A DNA stretch of 64,000 bases. Origin: Paludibacteraceae bacterium. GTDB lineage: Bacteria > Bacteroidota > Bacteroidia > Bacteroidales > Paludibacteraceae. The translations under genes were made by a program, and so were the position numbers. Under the pieces are notes generated by a model. That model was not told the DNA's origin. It was given only the letters and a program-made list of their open reading frames with translations, and made no database searches. The stretch lies in contig JAFSKL010000009.1 of assembly GCA_017448985.1 (NCBI GenBank), forward strand, positions 186,001-250,000, given 5' to 3'. Numbering within the stretch: position 1 is the stretch's first letter; each line of letters begins with the position of its first letter. Below, piece by piece: positions 6,369 to 14,987 of this stretch.

Positions 6369-8714
6369 ATGAATCGAATCATTTCCAAAAGATTTTTCTC
6401 GGATAATGTGGCGGAGCTCGTAGTGGAAGCTCCGCTCATTGCCCGTAGCCGTCGCGCGGGACATTTTGTCATCGTGCGTGTGGACGACCGTTCCGAACGA
6501 ATGCCGCTCACCATCGCCGGCGCCGATATCGACAAAGGTACCATCACGCTCGTTGTGCAACAGATCGGCGTTTCTTCGCATAAGCTCTTGGCGCTCAACG
6601 CCGGTGATACAATCCACGATGTGGTCGGGCCGCTCGGTAAAGCGACCCGCATAGAGAACTACGGCACGGTTGTTTGTGCCTGCGGTGGAGTAGGCGCAGC
6701 ACCTATGCTGCCGATCGCTGAGGCCCTCAAGAAAGCCGGAAACCGCGTCATTACCGTGCTTGCGGCACGAAACAAAGACCTGATCATCCTGCGCGACGAA
6801 CTGGCACAATGGTCCGACGAAGTGCTCATCATGACCGACGACGGCTCGATGGGCCAGAAAGGTGTCGTCACGGTCGGCGTCGAGCAGGTCATTCAGCGCG
6901 AAGCCGTCAATAAATGTATCACCATCGGTCCGGCCATCATGATGAAGTTCGTGGCCCTGACCACTGCCAAATACAATATCCCGACCGAAGCCAGCCTCAA
7001 CACCATCATGGTCGATGGCACCGGAATGTGCGGAGCATGTCGTGTCACGGTAGGCGGCAAGACCAAGTTCGTCTGTGTCGATGGACCGGAGTTCGATGCC
7101 CACGGCGTCGATTGGGACGAGATGCTCTCACGCCTCCGCTCCTACAAAGCCGAAGAAACCGCCGCAATGGAAGCCTACAAGGCTAATCGCACCGACGGTC
7201 AACCGACGGTCAACCGACAGTCAACCGACAGTCGAAGCCAAGGTAAGGCTACTGTCACGCCGGTATCACCTTTCGAAGGAAAGCCCAAAGATCGCGTAGC
7301 GATACCTCGTGTACAGATGCCCGAACTGCGGCCCGAAGTGCGTGTCAAATCGCTTCACGAAGAGGTGAACCAGGGGCTGACCTTCGAACAGGCCATCACC
7401 GAAGCGCATCGGTGTCTCAACTGCCCCAAACCCACTTGTGTGCAGGGCTGTCCGGTTAATATCAACATCCCGCGTTTCATCAAGACGCTTGAGACAGGCG
7501 ATGTACTCGGTGCTACGGCGGTCATCAAAGAGAGTTCGTCGCTGCCCGCCGTTTGTGGTCGTGTCTGCCCGCAAGAGAAACAATGCGAGGCCAACTGCAT
7601 CCATCTTAAGATGGGCCATCCCGCTGTCGCCATCGGCTACCTCGAGCGCTTCTGCGCCGACTATGCCAACAGTCAGATGACCAAATGGCCAAATGACCAA
7701 ATAAATGGCCAAATCGTAAATGACAAAATCGTAAATAAACCAACAGGCGATAAAATCGCCGTAGTTGGTAGTGGTCCCGCCGGTCTCACTTTCGCCGGTG
7801 ATGCCGCCAAATACGGCTACGAAGTACATGTCTTCGAAGCGCTCCACGAGATAGGCGGCGTGCTCAAATACGGCATCCCCGAGTTCCGTTTGCCCAACGC
7901 CATCGTCGATACGGAGATCGATGGTCTCCGCGCACTCGGCGTACAGTTCCACACGGATACGATCATCGGCAAGACGATCACCGTCGCCGAACTCGAACAA
8001 CAAGGCTTCAAAGGCATCTTCGTCGGTTCGGGTGCCGGTCTGCCGCGTTTCATGAATATCCCGGGCGAGAACCTGAACGGTGTGCTCTCCTGCAACGAGT
8101 ACCTGACGCGTGTCAACCTGATGGACGCTTCTAATCCGACGACCGACACGCCTTTACTCTACGGACGCAATGTGGCCGTCATCGGCGGCGGCAACACGGC
8201 TATGGACGCTGTGCGTACGGCCAAACGACTGGGCGCCGAACACGCCATGATCATCTACCGCCGCAGCGAGGACGAGATGCCCGCGCGTATCGAAGAGGTC
8301 AAGCACGCCAAGGAAGAAGGCATCGAGTTCATGACGCTGCATAATCCGCTCGAGTACCACGCCGACGAGAATGGCCGTGTATGCGAAGCCGTGTTGCAAG
8401 TGATGGAACTGGGTGAACCCGACGAGTCCGGTCGTCGCAGTCCTGTTCCCGTAGAAGGACAGACGGTGACCATTCCGGTCGATCTGGTCATTGTGGCGGT
8501 GGGCGTCAGTCCGAACCCATTGATCCCCTCGTCCGTAGAAGGTCTCGAGATCAGCAAGAAAGGTACCATCGTCGTGAACGACGGCATGCAATCTAACCTG
8601 CCGATGATCTTCGCCGGAGGCGATATCGTTCGTGGAGGTGCAACTGTTATTCTCGCTATGTCTGACGGCCGCAAAGCCGCCGCTGCTATGCATGAATACT
8701 TGAGTAATTCTTAA
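6369..8714 (+). CDS. NfnAB-like fused flavoprotein: ferredoxin:NADP reductase alpha-type subunit joined to GltD-type subunit
   Basis: A single 781-residue chain of the kind annotated in Bacteroides as dihydroorotate dehydrogenase B NAD-binding subunit fused to NADPH-dependent glutamate synthase. Residues 1-210 form an FNR-like FAD/NAD module (GGVGAAPMLPIAEAL). A [2Fe-2S] site follows in MCGACRVTV and FVCVDGPEF. The second half has a twin [4Fe-4S] N-terminus (CLNCPKPTCVQGCP, CGRVCPQEKQCEANC), an FAD fingerprint (VVGSGPAGLTFAGDAA) and an NADPH fingerprint (VIGGGNTAMDAVRTA). The likely role is electron transfer between NADH, NADPH and ferredoxin; glutamate synthase activity is less likely, since no large subunit is present. 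Word-like arrays add about residues 276-290 in the linker and 437-457 just before the FAD fingerprint. Confidence 0.9.
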   Translation: MNRIISKRFFSDNVAELVVEAPLIARSRRAGHFVIVRVDDRSERMPLTIAGADIDKGTITLVVQQIGVSSHKLLALNAGDTIHDVVGPLGKATRIENYGTVVCACGGVGAAPMLPIAEALKKAGNRVITVLAARNKDLIILRDELAQWSDEVLIMTDDGSMGQKGVVTVGVEQVIQREAVNKCITIGPAIMMKFVALTTAKYNIPTEASLNTIMVDGTGMCGACRVTVGGKTKFVCVDGPEFDAHGVDWDEMLSRLRSYKAEETAAMEAYKANRTDGQPTVNRQSTDSRSQGKATVTPVSPFEGKPKDRVAIPRVQMPELRPEVRVKSLHEEVNQGLTFEQAITEAHRCLNCPKPTCVQGCPVNINIPRFIKTLETGDVLGATAVIKESSSLPAVCGRVCPQEKQCEANCIHLKMGHPAVAIGYLERFCADYANSQMTKWPNDQINGQIVNDKIVNKPTGDKIAVVGSGPAGLTFAGDAAKYGYEVHVFEALHEIGGVLKYGIPEFRLPNAIVDTEIDGLRALGVQFHTDTIIGKTITVAELEQQGFKGIFVGSGAGLPRFMNIPGENLNGVLSCNEYLTRVNLMDASNPTTDTPLLYGRNVAVIGGGNTAMDAVRTAKRLGAEHAMIIYRRSEDEMPARIEEVKHAKEEGIEFMTLHNPLEYHADENGRVCEAVLQVMELGEPDESGRRSPVPVEGQTVTIPVDLVIVAVGVSPNPLIPSSVEGLEISKKGTIVVNDGMQSNLPMIFAGGDIVRGGATVILAMSDGRKAAAAMHEYLSNS
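7195..7240. repeat. In-frame word-like array in the NfnAB-like gene (gacggtcaacc type)
   Basis: Four units of 10-11 bases (gacggtcaacc twice, gacagtcaacc, gacagtcgaag) encode Gln/Pro/Thr/Ser-rich residues about 276-290 in the linker between the two halves. Confidence 0.75.
7678..7740. repeat. In-frame word-like array in the NfnAB-like gene (aaatggcc/aaatcgt type)
   Basis: Units aaatggcc, aaatgacc, aaataaatggcc, aaatcgt, aaatgac, aaaatcgt stay open in this frame and encode TKWPNDQINGQIVNDK. They sit between the iron-sulfur region and the FAD fingerprint. Same family as the noncoding arrays at 4664 and 10886. Confidence 0.8.
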
Positions 8715-8739
8715 TTTTTAATTTTGAATTTTTAATTGA
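8711..8739. repeat. Word-like repeat array (aattttt/aattttg type)
   Basis: Units cttaattttt, aattttgaatttt, taattg lie between two genes. The last unit ends in the TTG used as start codon of the peptidase gene, so the array itself seems to provide the initiation codon. Confidence 0.65.
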
Positions 8740-10124
8740 GTTTACTTTTATCCCTCATATTATCCATCAATATCCTGACGACGCACCCGATCACAAGTCA
8801 GGCAAATATGTCCGTTTTGGTGCAGAACCTGAAAACGGGCGAGGTCATCGACAGTTACCGTGCGGACAAAGTGGTACCGCCGGCTTCGGTGATGAAACTG
8901 CTCACGACCGGTGCGGCGCTGGAGATGCTCGGTCCCGGTTTCCGCTTCCCTACTATCCTCGAATACACGGGCACAATCGAAAACGGCGTCTTGTATGGCG
9001 ACCTGTATATCAAAGGCACTTGTGACCCGTCGCTCGGTTGGAAAGGCAGGACCGCGTTTTTGGACAAATGGGTCAAGGCCATTCGTACCGCCGGAATCAG
9101 CCGTATAGACGGAGCCGTCATCGCCGACATGACGATGCTGGACGGCGACGCACAGAATCCCGGATGGCTCTGCGAGGATGCCGGCAACTACTACGCACCC
9201 GGAATCTTTGCACTCAACTACTACGGCAACACGATGAACATCGTGCTCAGGAGCGCTGAACCCGGCACTGTGGCAACAATCTTAAGCACCGAACCGAAAG
9301 TGGAGGGCATCGAGTTTATCAATCGTGTCCGTTGTGACCGTATTCAGTATGACGGTGCTTTCGTGAGTGGCCTGCCCTACAGCAAGGAACGCTACCTGAC
9401 CGGCGCTGTTCCGTCTAATCTTGGTACATTCGGTGTCAAAGGTGACCTGCCTAATCCGGGTCTGCTCCTGGCGCAACACCTGACCTCGCGCTTGCGCGAT
9501 GCGGGTATCACGGTGCGACACGAAGCAGCCTACGAAGCGGATTTCAACCCGCTCACACCGCCGCGCAACGAACTCTATACCCATTACTCGCCGCCGTTGT
9601 CGGAACTGATTCAGGAGACGAACGTCAACAGTAACAACCTCTACGCGGAGGCTTTGTTCCGCTATCTGGGCGCGCGTCTTACCCTGCCAGGAACGATACA
9701 CAACAGCCAGGAAGTGCTGCGGGATTTCTGGCGCCGCAGAGGCGTGAACATACAAAACGCCATCATCAAAGACGGCTGTGGTCTCGCGCCGCAAGATGCC
9801 GTCAGTGCCAAGACTTTTGTGCAGTTGCTTACCTTCATGTCGCATAGCGACAACAGGGACGCGTGGATGGCGTCTCTGCCCATCAGCGGACAAACGGGTA
9901 CACTGACCTCACTCTGTCCGAAAACGCCGCTCGAAGGGCGTATTCATGCCAAAAGCGGGACGATAGCCGGCACGAAGAATTTCGCCGGATACATCGATAT
10001 GCCCAACGGCGACACGCTGGTCTTTGCTATTCTCGTCAATTCGGCGCCGGGCAAGGCACGGAACATACAAACGGTGATACAACAATACCTGCTTGATGTC
10101 TATAAAAAGCAAAGTGAGAAGTGA
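8736..10124 (+). CDS. dacB: D-alanyl-D-alanine carboxypeptidase/endopeptidase (PBP4, class C)
   Basis: Periplasmic penicillin-binding protein that trims or opens peptidoglycan cross-links (peptidase family S13). All three active-site motifs are present: SVMK near residue 50, SNN near residue 297 and KSGT near residue 405. The large insertion between the first two motifs is typical of PBP4. A signal peptide is formed by residues 1-23. The only start that keeps it is the TTG at 8736; the first in-frame ATG (8808) would remove it. The stop overlaps the next gene by a GTGA junction. Confidence 0.9.
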   Translation: MSLLLSLILSINILTTHPITSQANMSVLVQNLKTGEVIDSYRADKVVPPASVMKLLTTGAALEMLGPGFRFPTILEYTGTIENGVLYGDLYIKGTCDPSLGWKGRTAFLDKWVKAIRTAGISRIDGAVIADMTMLDGDAQNPGWLCEDAGNYYAPGIFALNYYGNTMNIVLRSAEPGTVATILSTEPKVEGIEFINRVRCDRIQYDGAFVSGLPYSKERYLTGAVPSNLGTFGVKGDLPNPGLLLAQHLTSRLRDAGITVRHEAAYEADFNPLTPPRNELYTHYSPPLSELIQETNVNSNNLYAEALFRYLGARLTLPGTIHNSQEVLRDFWRRRGVNIQNAIIKDGCGLAPQDAVSAKTFVQLLTFMSHSDNRDAWMASLPISGQTGTLTSLCPKTPLEGRIHAKSGTIAGTKNFAGYIDMPNGDTLVFAILVNSAPGKARNIQTVIQQYLLDVYKKQSEK

Positions 10125-10128
10125 GAGT
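10110..10128. repeat. Word-like repeat over a gene junction (gtgagaa type)
   Basis: Units aaagtgagaa, gtgagag, ttgaaac span the end of the peptidase gene and the GTG start of birA. The GTGA overlap is itself part of a unit. Confidence 0.5.
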
Positions 10129-10888
10129 TGAAACGACGGATAGTACCAACACCTTGCTCAAAGAACTGATAGCCCAACAGCCAACAGCCAATAGCCAAGA
10201 GCTAAAATATATTTACGCCGGCTACCAGACTGCCGGACGAGGGCAGACCGGCAACGGATGGGAGAGCGAGGCGAACAAAAACCTGTTATGCTCCATTCTT
10301 ATGCCGCCACGAGCGAACCTGTTCGAACTGAATATGGCGGTAAGTGTCGCGGTCGAAAGACTAATCAGGTCTGTATTCTATCAGCAAAGCGGTCTGTACT
10401 CTGTACTCTCCATCAAATGGCCCAACGACATCTATTGGCAGGACCAAAAGGTAGCAGGGATCTTGATTGAAAACGCCATCATCGGCAACGAACTGAAATA
10501 CTCGATCGCCGGCATAGGTCTGAATGTCAATCAGACAGAATGGCACTCCGGTGCGCCGAATCCTATTTCTTTGAAACAGATCACGGGCAAGGACTATGAC
10601 ATAGACGAGTTAATGGAGCATCTGTACGCCGAAGTGCAAAAGGCGCTGAACGAGGATGTGTGGGCATACTATAAATCGCATCTCTATCGCCGTGAAGGCT
10701 TCTGGCCCTTCGTCGAACGCGAGGTAAGCACCGCGCCCACTATGAATGCCAACAGCCAAGAGCCAATAGCCAGTAGCCAATTTCTGGCCCGTATCAAAGA
10801 CATCCTGCCTACCGGCGAAATAGTCTTGGCAGACCAACAAGGAAACGAACGGATATACCACTTCAAACAGATACGCTATGTTTTATAA
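10121..10888 (+). CDS. birA: Biotin-[acetyl-CoA-carboxylase] ligase
   Basis: Attaches biotin to the carboxyl-carrier protein through biotinyl-AMP. This is a class I ligase without the N-terminal DNA-binding domain, so it should not act as a repressor. GRGQTGNGWES is the nucleotide-binding loop, KWPNDIYW and KVAGILIE are the biotin-binding core, and a short C-terminal SH3-like domain follows. The start is a GTG inside the previous gene's stop (GTGA). Three word-like arrays lie within the frame: residues about 17-29 (QQPTANSQE), 83-97 and 209-221 (NANSQEPIASSQ). All lie at positions where homologues should have loops or variable segments. Confidence 0.93.
   Translation: MRVETTDSTNTLLKELIAQQPTANSQELKYIYAGYQTAGRGQTGNGWESEANKNLLCSILMPPRANLFELNMAVSVAVERLIRSVFYQQSGLYSVLSIKWPNDIYWQDQKVAGILIENAIIGNELKYSIAGIGLNVNQTEWHSGAPNPISLKQITGKDYDIDELMEHLYAEVQKALNEDVWAYYKSHLYRREGFWPFVEREVSTAPTMNANSQEPIASSQFLARIKDILPTGEIVLADQQGNERIYHFKQIRYVL
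10171..10205. repeat. In-frame word-like array in birA (agccaac type)
   Basis: Units agcccaac, agccaac, agccaat, agccaag, agct encode Gln/Pro/Ala/Asn-rich residues near the N-terminus. A second copy of this family sits in the same gene at 10747. Confidence 0.75.
10369..10412. repeat. In-frame word-like array in birA (tctgtac/tctgtatt type)
   Basis: Units tctgtattc, tatcagc, ggtctgtac, tctgtac, tctcc lie immediately before the conserved KWPND motif. The peptide is FYQQSGLYSVLS. Confidence 0.55.
10747..10782. repeat. In-frame word-like array in birA (agccaag/agccaat type)
   Basis: Units gccaac, agccaag, agccaat, agccagt, agccaat encode NANSQEPIASSQ at the boundary of the C-terminal domain. 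Same unit family as 10171. Confidence 0.75.
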
Positions 10889-10946
10889 ATGGCTAAATGA
10901 TTAAATCGTAAATAAATCGTAAATCGTAAATGATTAAATCGTAAAT
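10886..10946. repeat. Word-like repeat array (aaatggct/aaatcgt type)
   Basis: Fills the gap between birA and rmlB: aaatggct, aaatgatt, aaatcgt, aaataaatcgt, aaatcgt, aaatgatt, aaatcgt, aaat, then the ATG of rmlB. Nearly the same unit order as 4664-4726. Confidence 0.8.
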
Positions 10947-12020
10947 ATGAAAAAGTCTATCATCATCACCGGCGGAGCCGGATTTATCGGAAGTCACGTG
11001 GTACGCCTCTTTGTGAACAAGTACCCCGAGTACCGTATCATCAATGTGGACAAACTGACTTATGCGGGCAATTTGGCGAACCTCAAGGACATCGAGGACA
11101 AACCCAATTACCGCTTTGTGCGCGCGGACATCTGCGACTTCGATACCATCTACGCCTTGATGCAGGAAGAGCATGTCACGGGCGTCATTCATCTCGCCGC
11201 CGAGAGCCATGTGGACCGTTCGATCAAGGACCCGTTCACGTTTGCGCGGACGAATGTGATGGGCACCCTCTCCATGCTCCAGGCCGCCAAACTGTACTGG
11301 GAAGCCCTGCCGGAGAAATATGAGGGCAAGCGTTTCTACCATATCTCGACCGACGAGGTGTACGGTGCGCTGGAGATAGAGCATCCCGAGATACTCTTCA
11401 CCGAAGAGACCAAGTATAATCCGCACTCGCCCTATTCGGCTTCCAAGGCTTCGTCGGACCATTTCGTACGCGCGTTCCATGACACCTACGGAATGCCGAC
11501 CATCGTCACCAACTGCTCGAACAACTACGGCCCGTACCAGTTCCCAGAGAAGCTCATTCCGCTGTTCATCAACAACATCCGCCACCGCAAACCGCTACCG
11601 GTGTATGGCAAAGGCGAGAATGTGCGGGACTGGCTCTTCGTCGAGGATCACGCGCGCGCCATCGATATCATCTTCCACAAGGGTGTCATCGCCGAGACCT
11701 ATAACATCGGCGGATTCAACGAATGGCGCAATATCGACATCATCAAGACCGTCATCAAGACCGTCGATCGGCTGCTTGGCCGTCCCGAAGGAGCCGACCT
11801 CGACCTCATCACTTTCGTCACCGACCGTGCCGGACACGATATGCGTTATGCCATCGACAGCCGCAAGCTGCAGCGTGAGTTGGGGTGGGAGCCCAGCCTG
11901 CAGTTCGAAGAAGGCATCGAGCGCACCGTGCGCTGGTATCTGGAAAACCAGGAATGGCTCGACAACATCACATCCGGTGACTACGAGAAATACTACGACG
12001 ACATGTATAAGAATAGGTAA
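10947..12020 (+). CDS. rmlB: dTDP-glucose 4,6-dehydratase
   Basis: Second step of dTDP-L-rhamnose synthesis: converts dTDP-glucose to dTDP-4-keto-6-deoxyglucose with bound NAD. The extended short-chain dehydrogenase fold is clear: GGAGFIGSHVV at residues 8-18, HLAAESHVDRS, the active-site STDEVYG near residue 134 and YSASK near residues 162-166. Length (357) is standard. The other rml genes are not in this window. It is the last gene of the plus-strand run and faces the AraC gene convergently across 37 bases. Confidence 0.94.
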   Translation: MKKSIIITGGAGFIGSHVVRLFVNKYPEYRIINVDKLTYAGNLANLKDIEDKPNYRFVRADICDFDTIYALMQEEHVTGVIHLAAESHVDRSIKDPFTFARTNVMGTLSMLQAAKLYWEALPEKYEGKRFYHISTDEVYGALEIEHPEILFTEETKYNPHSPYSASKASSDHFVRAFHDTYGMPTIVTNCSNNYGPYQFPEKLIPLFINNIRHRKPLPVYGKGENVRDWLFVEDHARAIDIIFHKGVIAETYNIGGFNEWRNIDIIKTVIKTVDRLLGRPEGADLDLITFVTDRAGHDMRYAIDSRKLQRELGWEPSLQFEEGIERTVRWYLENQEWLDNITSGDYEKYYDDMYKNR

Positions 12021-12036
12021 ATGACTAAATGACCTA
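12017..12036. repeat. Short word-like repeat (aaatgac type)
   Basis: gtaaatgac, taaatgacc at and just after the rmlB stop; too short to be firm on its own, but the unit matches the aaatgac family at 4664, 7678 and 32122. Confidence 0.4.
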
Positions 12037-12057
12037 TTACCTCGTCCGTATCATCGA

Positions 12058-12903
12058 TTAGCCATTCCTGTACGCCTTCGGCGTAACGCCTACGTGCGAT
12101 TTGAAGAAACGGTTGAAGAACGCCACATTGTCGAAACCGAGACTCAACGCAATCTCTTTGATCTGCATGTTCGTTATCTTCAATTGGCTCTTGGCATCGG
12201 TCAGAATGGCTTCGATGATGATGTCGCCGGCCGTCCTGTCGCCTACGGATTTGATCGTCGAGCAGAGGTGAGGCAACGTCAGACGCATAGCGTCCGCATA
12301 CTGGCTCACATGATGCCATTCCTGATAATGATTCAGCACTAATTGGCAATATTCCTGATAGATCTCCGTCTTGCGGTCCTGCGGCTTGATCAGGTATTCG
12401 TCCTGCTCGTGCGCGTACTTGGCATAACTCGTCTGCAGCAGGTTGAAAATGTGCATCATCTTCTCGCTGTCCAGCATCGTCGGCTCTGCGTTCAGAGCCA
12501 TTACCACCGTCTGATACATCGAGCAAAGCACCTGTGCATGGTTCTCGCTCACGCTCAGCTTCGGCGAATGGAGTTGCAGAGCCGATAGCGACATGCGGTT
12601 GTTTACCGTGTATTTCTCCAGGAATTTACTGCCGAATACAATCCAATATACCAACGCATCTTCCGAGCACTCACGAATAAAGAGAAAACTGCCGGGCTCG
12701 AGCAACAGCACATCGTTCTGCTTGAAGTCATAATCCGTCACATTAATCGTAGCGCGGGCAGTGCCTCTCACTAAGAATGCATACACGCCGCACTTGATTT
12801 TACAAGGGTAGCGACCGTACTCGTTCATCAGTTTGCCGCTGGCGTCACCTATCATATAATCGCCGTACGGACAGTCAACAATGGGGATATTATTTTCTTT
12901 CAT
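12058..12903 (-). CDS. AraC-family transcriptional regulator
   Basis: 281 residues from the ATG at 12903 (MKENNIPIVD). An N-terminal cupin-like sensing domain (CKIKCGVYAFLVRGTARATI) is followed by a C-terminal pair of helix-turn-helix motifs ending in the AraC signature (ALSLGFDNVAFFNRFFKSH, then VGVTPKAYR). It should bind DNA and respond to a small ligand; neither target nor ligand can be told. The frame continues upstream to 12981, but the promoter -7 box lies at 12930-12937, so the longer start would not be transcribed. Both flanking transcription units are candidate targets. Confidence 0.88.
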   Translation of the reverse strand: MKENNIPIVDCPYGDYMIGDASGKLMNEYGRYPCKIKCGVYAFLVRGTARATINVTDYDFKQNDVLLLEPGSFLFIRECSEDALVYWIVFGSKFLEKYTVNNRMSLSALQLHSPKLSVSENHAQVLCSMYQTVVMALNAEPTMLDSEKMMHIFNLLQTSYAKYAHEQDEYLIKPQDRKTEIYQEYCQLVLNHYQEWHHVSQYADAMRLTLPHLCSTIKSVGDRTAGDIIIEAILTDAKSQLKITNMQIKEIALSLGFDNVAFFNRFFKSHVGVTPKAYRNG

Positions 12904-12929
12904 CTTAATAATTGTATCATTTTCGCCTG

Positions 12930-12960
12930 CAAAAGTACTACAAATATTTGGAATATGCAA
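12930..12960 (-). promoter_or_regulatory. Promoter of the AraC gene
   Basis: Read on the minus strand: -33 TTG (complement of 12958-12960) and -7 TACTTTTG (complement of 12930-12937), 20 bases apart. It fixes the AraC start at 12903. Confidence 0.75.
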
Positions 12961-13280
12961 GAATTTTGTACAAAAAATCAAATTTATTTGGATTTTTGTA
13001 AAAAAGGCTTGCTATTCGCACAACTGTGCGACCATACTTTCGGAGAATTCCTTGTTTGTCGTGCAAATAAGGGCGTGCCGAAAGTACTACAAATATTTTC
13101 GCAAATATTCGTACATTTTTCTTTATTTTTCTTCATTTTTGTTGTTATTTTTCCCCCTCTTTTGCATAAAAGCGGGCGTCGGCTCGCTTTTGTCGCAGTT
13201 GCAAAATAACATGTCGCTAATTATTTTTGCATTATTGCTATATATCAGCACTTTACAAAATCATTTGTCGCATAGTAAAA
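12961..13280. other. AT-rich intergenic region without a gene
   Basis: Long runs of T and A, no codon structure and no terminator. It separates two divergent promoters (minus strand at 12930, plus strand at 13281). A plus-strand frame through it (12881-13354) is hydrophobic low-complexity sequence and is not a gene. Confidence 0.6.
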
Positions 13281-13312
13281 TTTGGATGGCTTTGAAAATT
13301 GTAGTACCTTTG
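13281..13312 (+). promoter_or_regulatory. Promoter of the TPR/HTH lipoprotein gene
   Basis: -33 TTTG at 13281-13284 and -7 TACCTTTG at 13305-13312, spaced by 20 bases, 57 bases before the ATG. Confidence 0.78.
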
Positions 13313-13368
13313 CAGTGGATTTTGGAACAGAATTTGTTGCAAAAAAGTGACTGAAAACTATACGTATT

Positions 13369-14268
13369 ATGCGAAAAATTGTAGTATACATTATTATCTT
13401 ATGTGCGTTGTCTGCGTGTGTAACGTATGATAGAACGACTGAACAGGTAGCCGAAACGACACTTCAGGCTGCTGACTCCTTAGAAAACGCGCTACAGACA
13501 TACGCGGATATAATAGCGTTGCAAGACGCGGCAGAAACATTCCGTGCAAAAGGCCAGACAGCCAAAGAAGCAAAAGTGATCTATCATCTTGGTAAGGCAT
13601 ATTTGGCAGAACAGCAAGATTCATTGGCTTTCGAATGTTTCAGCCAAGCGGCAAATGAGTTTTTATATCTCAGCGATTCCATCTATTACCCGCTTTCTGT
13701 GCTTGAACTGAGCCTGATAGCTGAACGCAAATATCGCGAAGAAGGCGACGCCACCATGTTACAAGCCATCCGCACGATCCATCGTGAAGTGATACAAACG
13801 AAGACAGCAAACACGCGCAAGCGCAATATCCTGATAATATTACTGACGTTAGTGGTACTCGGATTCGGAATAGCGGTATATGCCATATATCGCAGCAACA
13901 AGACCTTCACCAAATCTGTCAAACGCGAAGACTTGGAACGTAATATTGCACTGGTTTTATCGCAAGGAAAGCTCCAGACAGCCCTCCATTGGGATGATTA
14001 TCATCAATTCTGCTCTACCGCTGATGCATATCTGTATGATGCAGTAGACAAATTGCAAGCTATCCAGCCGGATCTCTCTGAACAAGACATTCGCTTTTGC
14101 GTACTGGTTCTATTGGATTTGTCGGCTAAGGAAATAGCAGATATTATGAAGTTGTCGCAAAACAGTATAAGCAATAAAAAAACACGCACAGCGCAGAAAC
14201 TTGGTACCATTGCTGCGGACTTGCGCGAAAAATTAATTAGTATAACCCTCAAAACAAAAGAAAAATGA
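13369..14268 (+). CDS. Membrane-anchored lipoprotein with TPR-like sensor and cytoplasmic HTH domain
   Basis: 299 residues. A lipobox (LCALSAC) ends the leader. Residues about 25-135 are helical with TPR-like pairs (AKVIYHLGKAYLAEQQDSLA). A single membrane segment at about 147-167 (ILIILLTLVVLGFGIAVYAI) leads to a C-terminal part with a LuxR-like helix-turn-helix (LSAKEIADIMKLSQNSISN). This fits a one-protein signal relay with periplasmic sensing and cytoplasmic DNA binding; such TPR/HTH proteins are common in Bacteroidales, but their targets are mostly unknown. The HTH match is by pattern. A lipobox with a second membrane span is unusual, so the leader may act as an ordinary anchor. It overlaps the next gene by four bases. 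Confidence 0.75.
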   Translation: MRKIVVYIIILCALSACVTYDRTTEQVAETTLQAADSLENALQTYADIIALQDAAETFRAKGQTAKEAKVIYHLGKAYLAEQQDSLAFECFSQAANEFLYLSDSIYYPLSVLELSLIAERKYREEGDATMLQAIRTIHREVIQTKTANTRKRNILIILLTLVVLGFGIAVYAIYRSNKTFTKSVKREDLERNIALVLSQGKLQTALHWDDYHQFCSTADAYLYDAVDKLQAIQPDLSEQDIRFCVLVLLDLSAKEIADIMKLSQNSISNKKTRTAQKLGTIAADLREKLISITLKTKEK

Positions 14269-14912
14269 AAAATGCAATTAATCGTGCCCTTGCGGCTAAG
14301 AAAATGAAAGTATTATTTAGCGCACTTTGCCTGCTCGTTTCAATGACTTCTTGCGCACAAAGCAAAAGTACAGCCATAAGCGGCAGTACCACCAAAGAGA
14401 CGCAAGTCATCAAAATGGATGGCGGCAATGTGATTGTTGTCAACACCAGCGATTCCACTGTAGGCAAACACAAACGCATCAATTCGATGACGATTACCAA
14501 GAGCGGCAACGACAACGGGAACACCGTGTATATGGTAAAAAGTGACAGCAAAACGACTATCGCTACTTCTATTGAAGCCGAAGTGAAACCCGAACTGCCG
14601 GTTCTGGCGCCGGACAGCATGCCGGAATTCCCTGGCGGAGTGTCTGCGATGATGACGTATTTGATGGATAATGTAAAGTATCCGGCAGACGCAAAAAATG
14701 ATAAGAAAGAAGGACGGGTCGCTTGCTCGTTTGTAATTACGAAAGAAGGGAAGGTGACGGATGTACACGTAGTCAAGTCCAGCGGCACGGAAAGTCTGGA
14801 TAATGAAGCCTTGCGCGTTGTGAATAACATGCCGGACTGGAAACCGGGTAAAGAAAACGGCGAACCGGTAAATGTTCACTATACTATTCCCGTGGTCTTC
14901 AAATTGAAATAA
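14265..14912 (+). CDS. Secreted TonB C-terminal-domain lipoprotein
   Basis: 215 residues starting at the ATGA overlap with the upstream gene; a second ATG 13 codons later would give a shorter leader. The lipobox is LVSMTSC. After a Ser/Thr-rich stretch, residues about 120-215 form a TonB C-terminal domain: EFPGGVSAMMTYLMDNVKYP, GRVACSFVITKEGKVTDVHV, and NMPDWKPGKENGEPV. No membrane anchor other than the lipid and no ExbB/D-binding segment is visible, so it is not a classical energiser. Its link to the upstream membrane regulator suggests an envelope-sensing pair; that is inference. Confidence 0.82.
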   Translation: MKNAINRALAAKKMKVLFSALCLLVSMTSCAQSKSTAISGSTTKETQVIKMDGGNVIVVNTSDSTVGKHKRINSMTITKSGNDNGNTVYMVKSDSKTTIATSIEAEVKPELPVLAPDSMPEFPGGVSAMMTYLMDNVKYPADAKNDKKEGRVACSFVITKEGKVTDVHVVKSSGTESLDNEALRVVNNMPDWKPGKENGEPVNVHYTIPVVFKLK

Positions 14913-14987
14913 TATCACGAACACCGTTTCACATAAATAGTAGGAATTTCTTCATACCGTCTTTACTACCTATCTGAAACGGTTCAC

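Noticed and set aside
12881..13354. Plus-strand frame of 157 residues in the AT-rich gap
   Set aside because: Low-complexity Phe/Leu/Ile sequence that crosses two promoters; no conserved pattern.
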